Origin: Diaporthe sp. PMI_573
Lineage: Eukaryota > Ascomycota > Sordariomycetes > Diaporthales > Diaporthaceae
Direction of reading: 5' to 3'
Assembly: GCA_021399435.1 (NCBI GenBank)
Contig: JAJTUP010000012.1
Location: forward strand, 620,001 to 684,000
Length of the DNA: 64,000 bases
Part shown: in pieces, positions 33,183 through 46,171 of the stretch
Layout: every line of letters begins with the position of its first letter
Numbering within the stretch: the stretch's first letter is position 1
The notes under the pieces: model-generated
What the model was told of the DNA's origin: nothing
Databases searched by the model: none
Seen by the model: only the letters and a program-made list of their open reading frames with translations
Translations under genes and position numbers: made by a program

Positions 33183-33898
33183 CTACCCCGTCATGCTAGC
33201 ATCGCCATCCTGGTCACCCGCGGCACCCGCACCCCCAGACAGCGTCTCGAGGTGCCTCCTCGCCTTGGTCCACAGCTCTGCCTCCATCTCCCGCTCGACC
33301 TGGTTGCTCCTACTGTTGAGCCATCCGACGTCGAGGTCGCCGACCTTGCCGACGCCGTCGGGCTCCAGGGCGGGCTTGGGGCCCAAAGCGGCGGCGGGCC
33401 CGGCACCACCATCCTCGCCATCCTTGGCCTTGTTTTCCTTGGCGGCGGCGTCCTTGTTGCTGGGAAGGCTGATGATCCCCGCCTCGTCGAGGCCCAGGAT
33501 CTGGCGCTTGAGGCGGGCGTCGACCGAGTGGAGCGTGGAGAGGAACTTGTTCATTGCGTCCTCGAACTGGCGGGTCTGCTCCGCCGCCGAGGGCTGGGGC
33601 TGGGACTGTGACTGGGTCTCCTGCTGCTCTGGAGCGCCGGCGCCTGTGCTATTGGTGACGGGCGCCGGTGATAAGCTCTGCCTCCCCAGGCTCTGTATGG
33701 CCGTCCCGGTCAGGTCCAGGAGTGAGGCGATGTCCTGTGGCACATGTTAGGAAATGTGCCACTTGACACGTGGCTGGGCGCGGTGCTGGGTCGCCCGGGG
33801 AGCTTGTTGCTTACACGATCAATGTCAGCCAGCTGCTGCATGCGCTCAGAGCGCGTGAAGGGGGCGTGGATGTCTACTGGAGGGTCGGATTGCTCCAT
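33183..33898 (-). CDS. med11: Mediator complex subunit 11
   Basis: Predicted 211-aa head-module subunit of Mediator. Two exons (33898-33815 and 33734-33183) with an 80-nt phase-0 intron. Exon 1 gives the family start HAPFTRSERMQQLADIDR; exon 2 continues DIASLLDLTGTAIQSLGR, the two conserved helices that pair with Med22. A Gln/Ser-rich linker precedes a further helix (EDAMNKFLSTLHSVDARLKR), then a Gly/Ala-rich low-complexity part and a last amphipathic helix (REMEAELWTKARRHLETL). The intron splits helix 1 at the same kind of place seen in other mould Med11 genes, to my knowledge. Plus-strand frames covering it are antisense shadows. Confidence 0.85.
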
Positions 33899-35759
33899 TG
33901 TGGTGGTCTGGTGCTTGAGAGGGAAAGCACCTGTCCTGCAGCAGATCTCTGGAGGTTCCTAACGTCTCGTACCCTTTCTACTTGTGGTGCGTCTTCAGAC
34001 GCTTTTAAAATTATCGGGCGGAATGAATTTGTCAATGTAGCATGTAGCAAATGGTCGAGGCTCTAACTGAGAACGGTAGGGGAGCTTGATAAGTTCGGTG
34101 TGCGGTAGAGCTCTCGGGAGCTCAGAGCTGGGGACCCCGCCCGGTAGATCTCCGAGGCCCACGGGCCCGCAGGACGGTCCACCGCGAGGTCGCGCACTTG
34201 CAGAGGGAGGGCCTGCGGCCTGCGGCCTGCGGCCTGCAAAGCTGGGGAGCTGGCTGGGGCTGGGGCTGGGGAACTGCACCCCTGAAACACAGCAACCCAA
34301 AGTAGTCAGTCTTCTAGAAGACTTACTTGACCTGTTCTGCTAGGGCGCCTACGACGTGGGGCTGAGCTGAGACCTGGTTGGTGGGCAGGTCGGGCGATCA
34401 CAGGCTCACAGGCCCGGCCTGATGCGACGCATGGCATTCGCGAGGGCTGTCACCTTCGTCATTGGGTGGGCTGGTGACCCAAGCTATTGGTACTGAGGTT
34501 ACCATGATCTGCCAGAACCTTCGCTGCCTTGGGGATGTTGTGCATACATGCTGACATGTTAGATTTGATCGCCTGCTTACTGTTATTAGCATTATTATAC
34601 CACACCCGGCGGCTCGACTCGTTCAGGATTGTCCCCGCTGATCAATCCATGCCAGGCACATCAGGTCGCTGAGACGGTGTGCATGTGGTGCTTCACGGTT
34701 TTGTTTTCGTCTCTCGCCAACCCCGCCCATCAACAGCTGTCAATCAACGACACCCGTCATCCCGCACATTTGCTAGCCTCACGCTTGCCCCAAAAGCCAC
34801 TGCGCAAGCACAGCGGGTGTCTGCCTAAGGATGGGGCGACTCCGAAAATAACTGGCAGGCAGGCTGCTTGCTCCATCTCGAGGGCCCGAGGATCCGACGC
34901 CTGGCCGTGTTGGCGAGGCCGGAAGGGCTGGAGGATCGGAGAGCGTCGTCATACCTTTTAATGCTCCATTCTTCTTCTGCTGCCACCAAGCCAAGGTGGC
35001 CATGACATGACCAAACCTCGTGACTCAACCCGGCAAAACTGGCCACTTTACACAGTATGACTGTCGTGTTGGTCTGCGACCCGGTGTTCCGTGTGGCGTA
35101 GAGTGTTGGTTCGACATAGTTATAATAATGTGCAGCAGCATACACTCGGTTTACCAGACAAGTAAAATGTTGCTGCGACAAACTGCCGACGTTCTATTTT
35201 CGCACTTGCAGGTACCCCTTCAAAGTTTATTCCTCGCTCCTGCCTACCCACCTCCCGCAAAACGGGGTTTCACCTGCCCCGGGCACTTGCAAGTTGCAAC
35301 AGCTCGACGCTTGGCCGCGCTCGAGACGCTTGTCCCAAACCCACCCAGCCAACCCCCAATCCCCCCGCCATCCACCCTGAATGGGCAAGGATCAAGCCCG
35401 CCTCTGCGCTCCGCCTGGGTAATCTCAATAATTCAACCTCCACAGCTGAGGCTGGTCACTCTGTCGCCGCCGCCGGTTCGCTTGTCTCCCTCCTTCAACA
35501 ACGCCACGGTTCACTGTGTTCAGATTGGTCTTGGCCTTCGTCTTCGTCTTCGGTCCCCTCTTGTTGCTCGGCACTCAGTCTGCTCCCGAACCTACTCACT
35601 GCATCCTCCCGCGAAGAAATGTGCCAGTTGCTCATCGCTGGATAGCCTCGAGCCATTGGGCTTCTGGTCAACCCCTCCTACTCGTCCGCCGCCAAACACA
35701 ATCCCGCGCTGTAACCAGACCCTGCGGCCGTAATAGTCTCGGAGCACCCGTCCGGCAAG
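33899..35759. other. Divergent intergenic region between Med11 and the USP gene
   Basis: 1.86 kb. It includes a GC-rich array of GCCTGCG units at 34211-34237 followed by GGGGCT units at about 34251-34272. From about 35210 the plus strand becomes C/T-rich, consistent with promoter and leader of the USP gene. No supported gene. Confidence 0.5.
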
Positions 35760-38608
35760 ATGAAGGCTAGCATACCAAAACGACTGCTCACCCTCCGGGA
35801 CAAGAATGGCAACCACCGACACAGCAGCAAGTCCTCCGACGGCCACAAGGTTCGTCTCGTCCCCCCACCTCCCGCCGAACGCCAACTTGCGCTGATTATA
35901 CCTACCTCTGCAGTCCCGACCCCTATCCACCGATGCACTCTTCTCCATGTTCAAGAATGGCTCAGCCTCTCAGAACGGAAATGACGATGAACACAAGGAG
36001 AAAGACAAGGAGAAAGAAGCCGCAAAGGTCCGTCAATCGCCCGTGCAGCCTGCAAACACCAGGGCCCAGGCTAACCGTGCCCACTGAATTCAGATCGATG
36101 AACTTTCCAAGCGAGTCGAGGCCCTCGACGACTTGCACGACATCTCCCAGGACTACCTCCGCTTCATACTTACGAGTAATTATGCTGCCGGCGACGTCGA
36201 AAAAGCCATGGAATTACTCGTCCTCCATCAAAAGTCCATCTCCGGCTCGATAGTCTCCTACAACCCCAACGTGAACATGCTTGGTGCTGAGAACCGCGGG
36301 AACGTCACCTGCTACCTGGACGCGCTGCTCTTTGCCATGTTTGCAAAGCTGGAAGCCTTCGAGTGCATGCTCAGGAACGACCTTACAAACGAACCACAGC
36401 GAAACCTGGCAGCTTTGATCCGCCTCTGGGTAAACATGTTGAGGAGTGGGAAGCTGATACACACAGACGTGGTAGGGCCCAGCTTGTTTCGGACACACCC
36501 ACCGTTTGGACTCGTGCTGACGGGAGAGGCAGACTCAACTAATACAGAACGCGCTGGCTGCCTGTGGTTGGAAAGATGCACAGTTGCTGGAACAACAGGA
36601 TACATCTGAGGCCTTCGCATTCATAACCGAGACTCTGCAGCTGCCCCTCCTGCCGCTGCAGGTGGACCTGTTTCACCAGGGCAAGAGGGACGACGATGAC
36701 CACAAGGTCGTCTACGAGCGTCTGTTAAATCTTGCAGTCCCAGCCGATCCAGAAGGCAAGGGCATCAAGCTGGAGGACTGTCTCGAAGAGTACTTCAACA
36801 CCAAGGTCGATGTCTCGCGCGACGGCGTTGAGGAGAAGGCAGGCCAGGACAGGCCAGTTCTGACCCCGAAGAGCACAATACGCATCGTCACTGAGGTTTC
36901 GGAGCCTGACGAAACGGGCACTGATGCTGGTGCTGGCAGTGCCAGTGCTGGGCCCAGGCTCGGTGCCAGCGCTGGCGATGGTGCTGTGGATGCTGAGGCG
37001 AACACTGGGGAAGATGCCGAAGAGGAATCATCAGATAAAGTCGAACTGGCGCCCCTACAGCGACGGTGGACCAGCGTGGACTCGCCGCCAACGACAGCCT
37101 CCGCCTCGAACCCAGGCGTAACGCGTCCATCTGCCCGTACTAGATCGACGAGCATAATTCAGCGAATCGTTCTGGACGATGATGGGAAACCAACAGACTC
37201 AGAGGCTGCAAGTTTGTTGCAGAAAGCGAAGCGAAAAGGCGCCACAGTCGTAAAGGCCGTTACGATCCCAGCGTGGCAATTTTTCCGACTGATACGTAGG
37301 TCTTGAGAATAACCCCTCCTGGATTGTCTATGAAGGTGCTAAATATCGTTTTCAGCTTGGCACGCCGTTCAAAACACTGAACCCAGAACCGATACTGATG
37401 TCATGGTGCATTTTAACCAACGCCCGGTGGTGGGGATATGTCTGAAGAGATATATGTATACCGAGGACGGGCTGGCAAAAAGGCAAAATACCTTCATCGA
37501 CATCCCCGACAGTCTCAGGCTCCCTCACTTCATGATGGTCGACGAGGCCAAGGTGGAAGAAGACAGCATCCTGAGCCAGGACTACAAATTGGAACTCCAG
37601 TCCATCGTGTGCCACCGGGGGGACTCGGTCCATAGCGGGCACTACATCTCGTTTGCGAGGGTCAACCCCAAGCTCCTGACGGACAACCGCCGCCATGACA
37701 ATGACCCACCGCCCGACTACGAAGATGCCCAGTGGGTCAAGTTTGACGACCTGGCCCTCGAGAGCAGGGTGACTTATGTCGACGACATCAAGGAATCTCT
37801 GAAGCAGGAGATGCCTTATCTCTTATTCTATCAGATAGTACCCATGTGCGACGTGACCGCCGCATCTACTGCAGGATCCGAAACCGAACCGCCATCATAC
37901 AACGATTCTGCCCTCAACGTCACGACGAATGGGAACACGACACCGGGCCTTGATATCGACCGAGCTGGGCTGTCAAGACCAGCTAGCGGCTACTTTGACT
38001 CCCCACTTCTGAGCTCCACAGGCCCCAGCATTCGATTCTCTTCAGAACTAGAACGACCGCCACGGATAAGTCTCAGCGTTGAGGACGAAGGCCAGCGATC
38101 CTCCAGTCTGCTCAGCCCGAACGCCTCCCGGCGTGGCAGCGTAGCCTTTTCAGAACCGGTCGGGCACGCTCAAGCGATCACACCAGAGACAGGACACTCT
38201 CCAGCTGTCACGCCGAATGAAGAAACCACTGCGCAGAGACTATCGAGGGCGGCGGCAAAATTCACCAAGAGTAGGAGCAGGCCAACAAGCCAGGCGGGAG
38301 AGAATCGCATCAGCATAACCATGTCTCGACTTACGTTCAACAAGAAGAGCAAGGATACGCTGCGTGAGGCTGCGGACAAGCTCGAAGATGGTGAAGAGAC
38401 ACCGGTTGCCATTACCGCACCCGAGCGCCTTTCGACTGATGGTGGCGAGCCTGGCAGGAAAGAAAAAGAACATCATCATTCTCATCACCATTCTCATCAC
38501 AACCACAAGAAGGCGGGAACAAAATCAAAGAGCCGGGGGAGTGATAAGGACGCGGAGAAGTCCAAGAGCAAAGGGGAAGTTCCTGATCGGGAATGCATAG
38601 TCATGTAA
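35760..38608 (+). CDS. USP-family deubiquitinase with C-terminal CaaX box
   Basis: Predicted 860-aa cysteine protease (peptidase family C19). Exons: 35760-35849, 35914-36027, 36094-36471, 36548-37295, 37356-38608; introns 60-76 nt. The Cys box reads NRGNVTCYLDALLFAMF with the catalytic Cys at about residue 140; note Val between Asn and Thr-Cys. QQDTSEAFAFI follows. The His box is VHSGHYISFAR (His about 539), then DDPQW-like DYEDAQWVKFDD. A 150-residue acidic/Ser insert lies between the boxes. After the catalytic domain come about 270 disordered residues with a His-rich patch (HHHSHHHSHHNHKK). The last four residues are CIVM, a canonical prenylation motif. Donor of intron 3 could be 36469 or 36472. 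Confidence 0.88.
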
Positions 38609-41600
38609 TTGGGGGGAAAAAAAGAAAAAAGCGAGCTCGCGAGGCGTTTAAGGGACGGGATTGTGTTTTTCAGATTTGCTCTGGGAAGCAACTACATTTA
38701 CCAAGAGGAGTCGCACTTTCGGCATGCGACAGATTAGTCGCGGGTTACGCCTGGTGGGTACTACAGGCGAATCATTGCATTTTGATACCAGGAGAGCCAC
38801 AGTAACCTGTCCACCGGGGATTGGGGGGGAGGGGCGCCGGGTGGCGGCATGAGAGCGGTTGGGAAGGGTAGCTCTGTTCCGCGTGAGGGGAACTTTTGCA
38901 TACGCGATCGCGAGACAGTTTTTGGCGTATACATAGGAGGTTTGGCAATCACGGTTTGGGACAGCTCTACACATAGCCTTGTGGCAGCCCCGGGTCGCTG
39001 TTCTTTTGAGAACATCCAGTTCCGGCCCTGGGCGCATATAGAAGACGGCCAATCAAAGGAACATCTATACGGTGAGCGCATGATCCCGATTTGTGGGCGT
39101 GATGTGCGAGGGTAGACGTAAACAAGACGTCTACCTTTTCTGTTCGTGTTCGTGTTCGTTTGCGGCTCGTCACGGGACAGGAACTCCTGAAAGGCTCTCT
39201 TGTACCACATACTTTGCGGAAAGGGATGTTACTTCGTGCATCCGGCTACGTGAGCAGCCGAGCGCGTGTACAAAATATGTGGGTTGAACTTGGCTCGCTG
39301 ATGTTCTGGGTGGGGTTGATGTGAATGCGTTGTAGATAATCTGTCACCCCCATTCTCCCTTGGGCTAGATCTTGGCAGGGGCATACTGAATCGACTTAAG
39401 ATCCTACGAACCTCGATCTTGCCTAACGCCTCGAGAGCTGAGGGCGTCTGTGTTAGTGAAGCGTCCTGTGATCCCGTCGTACCCGTACCGCAGTAGCTAC
39501 GAGTACGGCCAGATAGAAGGCGTTTCGGCCGAGTCTCCGCGGAACGCGCGCCATCGCGAAGGGGTTGCTGCGACCTTCGGCACGCCTGGGCTCCGAGTCC
39601 GGCCCATGAACTTCCACTGCGGCCGGCCGGCCGGCCTTGTGAATCCCGTCCCCGGAAGTCCTTCCACTCAAACGCTCATGGCTTCAAGACCCATCCCCGG
39701 CCATTGCCTCAAGCCACGTCTGAAGTTGAGCCCGGCGACTGGCATATTGTCCTCCATGGCGAGATTGCGAAGCTCGCAATCGTAGTCCTCTCCGTATTGT
39801 GCGTGTTGGCGTGGCCCGCGTCGTGGTTATCCTACAGGTAGTTATCATATACGAGGTCGTTCCACAGGAGTATGTCCCACAAGAGGAAGACCATAGAAGA
39901 TTGTCCTACAGGATCTTCTATTGGAGGGTATATGCATTTCGGAAGGTAATGGCTGTCCCGAAATTGCGGCGGACAGCCGTCAGAGACCCCGACTGTGACC
40001 GCTTCTTCCACTGCTTTCGCGAGTTTTTTCCGCGGTCGGCTGGGCGACTGCAGGTCATGATTTCCCCTTATGCGATGGATTCCCCAATCATTTTTTCGTG
40101 CTGAAGACTTCAGCCATCTGCGCGCCACCGGGGCTCTTCGATGTGGCCTCCAGATGGCCTGCACGGATCCGGTTCCGTGCCAGGCCGGTGTTATGTCCTG
40201 GATTGTGCTGGCCATGACAAGCTGGTGCCCGGAAGGCAGACCTTGGCGTCACTTGAGCCCACGCACGATCGTTCAGATGCGATGCCAACGTGCACTTAGA
40301 CTGCCTCGAGGCTTGGGCAGCAGAGTCCCGTCGCCAAAGTAGGAGCCGCAGATAGAGGTGCAGGCTTTGACAGACTACGCGCCTCTCAGAAAGACACCGT
40401 CACTGACGGCTATTCCTCAATATCCCAGGGGCGCTTGACCGAATCCGAGACAAGTGGAAAGAGTGTACATGACCAGCTTTGGCCTGCAAACAGCACCCCA
40501 TATTCTTCACCCCATGGTCCTTGAGCCCTCCCCCTACCTCAACGGCATTGGGTCTGGACGCTTCTGGTGCGAGTATGTAGATTGAGGTATGAGGATCAAG
40601 GAAATTGGCAAATGTATGGCGCAAGGATGCTCTGCCATTTTTTGGATGCCATATTTGGGTTGTAATAAAGCTTAATCGCACCTGACAGCTGCGGCTCCGA
40701 CTGCTCGCACCCATGACTTGGGAGCCGAACCTCTGGAGCAGTCAGGAACTGGTCCCTCCGGACCGTCGATATCCGTCAGGAACGCATAATTTCTCTCGGA
40801 TCCCATGGAAACAATGGCATGCTGAACGTCGTTGTCGTCATCGTCGCCCTCGAGGACCACGAAGAGCAACAACCACATGGTGTAACCCGGTTGGAGATAA
40901 CCTTTCCGATGACACCGATCTGTCAACACACGTGCATCGACTTTTCCAGGTAATCCTACATGTATAATTTGCAATGACGATCCGGTGGCCCATGCACGCC
41001 CCGACCATAGTCGTAGGGGAGCACCGCGGAGAATTCCGATCTGTCGGCGGCTGGGTTTGTCCTCGTCCACAGAGAGAACAGAGAGAACAGCAGTGTGCAT
41101 TGAAGGTGGGAGGTCCAGCTCAGGCAGGCTCAGTAAAGCACCCCCTTTATCGTGGGATGAAGCAACACCGAGACACTCCGAGTTCTTGACTCCTCGAGAA
41201 GCAAGCAGGTGCGTATAGATACGCAAGTACCCCGTAAATATACGCGTGTGAGGCAGGGATAGGGACGAGAAGGAAGTTCTCAAGCCGGCTCCCCGATCCA
41301 GGTCCAGTCGATCCATACACATTTGTTTCCGCTCTCTTCTCGTCGAATGTCGGCAAGACAAGACGGGATGACGTGCGGCTCGTAACAAGCACCGAATGCA
41401 CTCCCACTTCCAGGAATAGTGCCTGGTCTAGTACCTGTGATTGATTGTGGCATAGGACCACGCTTGCGTCAACGGGGCATGTTCGGAGCTGGCTCAGGCT
41501 GCTGTCGGATTTACAGTCGTGACTTGACTCCGGATCCCGTCCCGTCCCGTTCGTACTGTGTAACGAACGGGTACAGCATCTCGCCTAGGCCCTCCAATTG

Positions 41601-42251
41601 ATGTGGGAATGGGCCACGAAGTCGGCCATGGGGTTGCTTCTTCTGCCCATGCCAATGCCCGGCCATGCGACACACCCAAGCTCCGGCCAATGTGACAGTG
41701 ACATTCTCGTTGCGTAGTGAATGGTCGGTTGTCCGCGCCCGAGGTCGGCAATCTGGTTCGGTCGGACGAGGCTGGCCTGTTAAATCCGCACCTCCACACA
41801 CAATTCACAATGCACATGCACAAGCGGCGAGGGCGTCGAGACCAAGATACCTGATACCCATCCACCCCCGGCCCCCAGCCCAGGCTCCCCGGAGCTGCGC
41901 GGCCAGGCCTCGCGCGCAAGGGCATTGCAAAACCACTTTTCTAAGTTTGACAGGGCCGAGTCATGGGTATCATCGGCGAGGCAGGATGGGGCCATAGGCT
42001 CACCAGCTAATTATTAATGGGCGGGTGGATGGGTGGGTGCTGGGTGCGCTGGACGTGCTTGGTGAGCATTGCACGCAGCGCCCAGCTTCGACAGCACGGT
42101 GTCGCTGCAAGGGGTCCAGACTTGGCACGTTTGGTGTCTCGACGCCGACAATGTGCTAGATGAACTGGGGAAGATGTGGGCTGTTTGAAAAGTGCGTGCA
42201 CAGGCGCCGCGCGGTTGGGGAGCAAATGCTACGCACCCATCCATGGCCCAT

Positions 42252-42288
<37 letters not shown>

Positions 42289-43594
42289 AAGGGCTTCAGA
42301 CAGGTTGAGGGCTTGTCTGGTGCTGCTGCTGCTATCGATCAATATCAATGATGGTCCTCATTGTCGTGTCGATGATGATTGTTTCTGGAGTAGAGAAGCC
42401 CCATGCTGATTCTTGGCCTAGAATAATACAGCGAATAGGATAACACGGGTATTTTGGGCGTAAGGGCTAGCTGCGGACGCATTGAGATGAGAAATGAACG
42501 AGACGGGCGACGATGGGCAAACGACGACGGGGCAATACGGGAGGGTGGGGGTGGGCAGGAGGTTGCCCACACGGCAGCTCCTGCCTGCTACAGTACCAGG
42601 TACCTCCAGTACGAAGTACGAAAAGCCAGCAAGCAGCACTGGTTTATTCGGCAGGAACGGACAAAGCCAGGGAGCTTGAGGCTTAGGCCAATATTCCAAT
42701 GTCTCCAGGGCTGGGCACTCCATGCCCGTCCGTAAGACAGCCCCAGCTTGAGCCTCGCGCCAAACGGGATTGGTAAGCCCGACCGTCCCTGACCCCGCCA
42801 TGCCGGCCCAGTCAGACCGGCGCTGAGGTACAGGAGTGAACGCTGATGTAGATGTACTTGCGAGGGAAGTGGCCGAGCCTTGGCAGGCTAGAAGGCGCGC
42901 CCATCCGAGTTTGTGTGAGTGAGTTTACTAGACCACAGATAGGCACTGCAGGCATCCGCTACCTAAAAGCAGAACTGAGCACAGAGGATACAGGGACGCT
43001 GAATAGTAATAGTGTAGTACAGAGCAGAGCCAGCAGGGCCAGCAGAGCACAGCAGGTGCAATTCCAGTCCGAGTCCGAGCTGGGCACACCTGCCAAACTC
43101 AAAAAAATGTCCCCGGGGCGTTCCCTCTCCTTTCCGTTGGCTTCGATGGACAACAAACGGATCTCGCTACATGTTACATTTAGACTTCAAAGGCCTCCAC
43201 CACCCATCTCACACCCCCATCCCGCCCCAGTGCTTGGTTTCTCTGCCTTGTATGACCTTTTTTTTTTTCTTTCTCTCTTCCTGTCCCTGGGGCACTGATG
43301 ACACATCCCTCGCCCAGGCCCCAGCAGCCTCAGCAGCCCCAGCCGGCCCCAGCAGCCAGTCTCCCAGTCCCCCAAACTCAGCAACACCTGTAACCTTCCC
43401 AAGGGCCCATCCGATCATTGGATCGTCTGTTTTATTGCGCTCTCAACTCAACTCAACTCTACTCTACTCTACTCAACTGTATAGTTGACCACGGTATCAG
43501 GTGCCCACGGCATTGCACCCGCTCACTCATCCACCAGTCCAGTCTCACCAGCAATCGGCACTGACCCAGGCTCGACCCTGAGACACGGGGAGAG
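38609..43594. other. Gene-poor segment of 5 kb
   Basis: No gene could be supported. Frames up to about 240 codons exist (for example 40672-41388 minus) but lack start context, domains and splice structure. Features seen: a TG microsatellite (42254-42286), scattered C/T tracts, a T10 at 43259-43268, an ACTCT-type tract at 43447-43475, and a promoter-like right end before the Zn2Cys6 gene. Non-coding RNA or a very divergent gene cannot be excluded. Confidence 0.45.
42254..42286 (+). repeat. TG dinucleotide microsatellite
   Basis: Sixteen uninterrupted TG units followed by T. Confidence 0.95.
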
Positions 43595-46171
43595 ATGGCC
43601 TCGCGAGCAGGGGTCACAGCTGCCACCTCGACCAGCTCCTCACCCGCTGCGTCCACCACCGCCTCTGTGTCCGCCTCTGCACACGGCGCGGACACAAACA
43701 CAGGCACGGGCACCGCTGCCGCTGCCAACGCTCCTCAAAAGCCTCCGCGCATCCTCGCTTGTGTGCTCTGCCAGCACCGTAAGATCAAGTGCGACAGGAA
43801 TTTCCCCTGCGCCAATTGTGTAAAGGTATGCCCACGCGACCAGAGGCAGAGACAGAGAGGCTCCAGACACCTCAGCCCGGCCCAACCGGACCGCACTCAA
43901 CCTAACCCAACCCAACCCAGCCAGTCAACTCCTGCTGAGCGAGGCTAATAATTCGCGGCCCGTTTTTACAGGCAAATGTGGCATGCACTCCCAGCACTCC
44001 CGCTCCGGCGCGGAAACGAAGGAGGCCGAACCAAGATCTCCAGGAGCGCCTGGCCCGGTGCGAGGAACTCTTGAAGGAGTACGCCTCCGCAAAGCCCCCC
44101 TCACCCTCACCCGCCAACTCTCCCTCTCCAAAACGTGCCAAACTTGAACGCCCGCCCGAGTTCACAGACCCCGCTTCGAAATGGAAGCCCGCCGGCCAGC
44201 TGATCGAGGAGGACGGCGGTCTGCGCTTCATGGAGTCCCGGGTCCTGGGGACGGTGTACGATGAGGTATGTGCACGCCTCGGCCGTTATGAGCCAAAGTT
44301 TCCCGTGCTGAGAGGCTTCTTCTTGCTTAGCTGAGGTCGATGCGCAAACTGGTCGACGAGGAGATACAATGCGACGATTCCACCCCTGCTCCGTTCGATG
44401 ACTACTCAAACTCTCCCGACGACAACTCCGAGTTGATCTTTGGCGCCGAGACTCCATCCACCAACTCAGAAGACCTGACTCCAAGTCCAGGCCAGATCGT
44501 ACGGCTCTGGCAGATCTACCTCGACCGTTGCAATCCCCTGACCAAGGTCATCCACGTCCCCACCGTCCAGCCCTTTGTGCTAGATGCGACCGGCAGCACC
44601 CCAACCTTGCCAAAGAATGTCGAGTCCCTGCTGTTCGCCATATACACACTGGCGGTTGTGTCGATGACCAAGGAGGAGAGCGAGGAAGTGCTCGGCATGC
44701 CCAAGGAAAAGGCCCTGGCCAGGTTCAGCGCGGGCCTCCGCTCATGCATGATCCGGCTGGGCTTCCTCAAGACCCACGACCTGATCACCCTCCAGGCTCT
44801 AGTTATATATTTGGTAGGGACCTTGTCTGTGGTTTGTTCCAGTACCTGGTTGTTCTTGGCTGACAGTTGCAGATTTCCTTACAAGGCAGGTACAACCGCC
44901 ATGCGTCGTGGATCCTCAATGGGGTCGTCATCCGCATCGCCCAGAAGATGGGCTTGCACCGTGATGGTGAGATGCTGGGACTGAAGCCTTTCGAGACTGA
45001 GATGAGGCGACGCTTGTGGTGGCAGATCATCATGCTCGATTCCAAATACGCCATACTATCGGGCCTCAGCCATACCCTCCTTCCCCGTGGATGGGACACG
45101 AGGGAGCCCAAGAATATCTCAGATGCCGATCTATTGCCAACGGCCAAAGAACCAATCCAGGACCAGGCCGGTCCGACCGACATGATCCTGGTCCTTGCCG
45201 TCTTCAAGATCGCCAAGAACCTGATCCAGGCTCCCGACATGGAGGCCATCCTGATTATGGACGAGCTTGAGTGCAAGACGGCCATGCAGAGCGAGAAAAT
45301 CGAGCAATATCGCACCATCGTCCGGCAGCTCAAACAAGATTTTGAAAATCTATTCCAAAAGTTCTCGTCGCCTACAGCAGGAGACCTTCATAAACTGGCC
45401 CGGCAAATAGGCGATCACATAATGAGCAAGCTTTGCCCACTAATCGAAGCCTCGGCAGAGGGCCGTGACCCAAATGGCGAGGTCCTAGATCAAAGCAGCA
45501 ACACCTTCCGGGTCGCCGTTGACTCTACAAGTCACGTTGTAGAACAGCACAAGATCGCCAACTACCCAGCCTGGGACTGGTTCCACCGATTGCACTTCCA
45601 GCTCGACATTTTCGCGTACCTCGTCGGACAGTTGGGCCACCGCACAAGTGGGCGTCTGGTGGACCACGCCTGGGAAATCGTCGAGCAAGTCTACAAGTAC
45701 TACCCAGAATTCTACGACACGTCCCAGAGGGTCTATCACCAGCTCGCATACTTCCTGTTCAAGGCCTGGCGCAGGCGGGAAGAAGTCCTCCGCGCGCGAC
45801 TGGGCCACCCGCCGGAAGTCCCGTACTGCGTGCAGAAGCTACGGGCAACAATGCCAGGGCCGGACGATTCGAGCGTCAAGAGCGAAACAGGGAAGACGCC
45901 CAACAACGAGATGTTCAACTTCGTCACTAGCAGCGCCAGCCGTTACAATGGCCACGGCGACAGAGGCGCGGTGAATTATAACGGGGCCGAGAGCTCACAA
46001 TTCGATATCTACATGGGGAACTACTTCGACCTCGAGGCGTTGGAGTTCGAATTGTGGGGCAGTAACAATGCGCAGATGGTGCCCAACATGCCGGTGGCCA
46101 ACCCAGCAGCAGCGACGATACCGGTGCATAACCAGTACCCATACGGGATGGGTCCTCCGTCTGAATGGTGA
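43595..46171 (+). CDS. Zn2Cys6 fungal-specific transcription factor
   Basis: Predicted 768-aa nuclear regulator. Exons: 43595-43825, 43972-44265, 44331-44813, 44873-46171; introns 146, 65 and 59 nt. After a Ser/Thr/Ala-rich start, the binuclear zinc cluster has cysteines 56, 59, 66, 72, 75 and 82 (C-x2-C-x6-C-x5-C-x2-C-x6-C); the first intron splits it just before the sixth Cys. A linker with NQDLQERLARCEELLKEY forms the dimerisation coiled coil. The middle homology region shows WQIYLDRCNPLTKVIH, and a RRRLWWQIIMLDSKYAIL motif typical of the fungal_trans domain. The C terminus is acidic/Asn-rich with hydrophobics, a likely activation region. It is followed on the same strand by an MFS pump, a TM protein and a P450, so a local regulatory role is possible. 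Confidence 0.9.

Noticed and set aside
33123..33750. Two plus-strand frames of 162 and 200 codons
   Set aside because: Antisense to Med11, whose conserved helices and intron are clear on the minus strand.
40672..41388. 238-codon minus-strand frame
   Set aside because: No recognisable domain, product looks random (Arg/Leu/Ser-rich), no start context.
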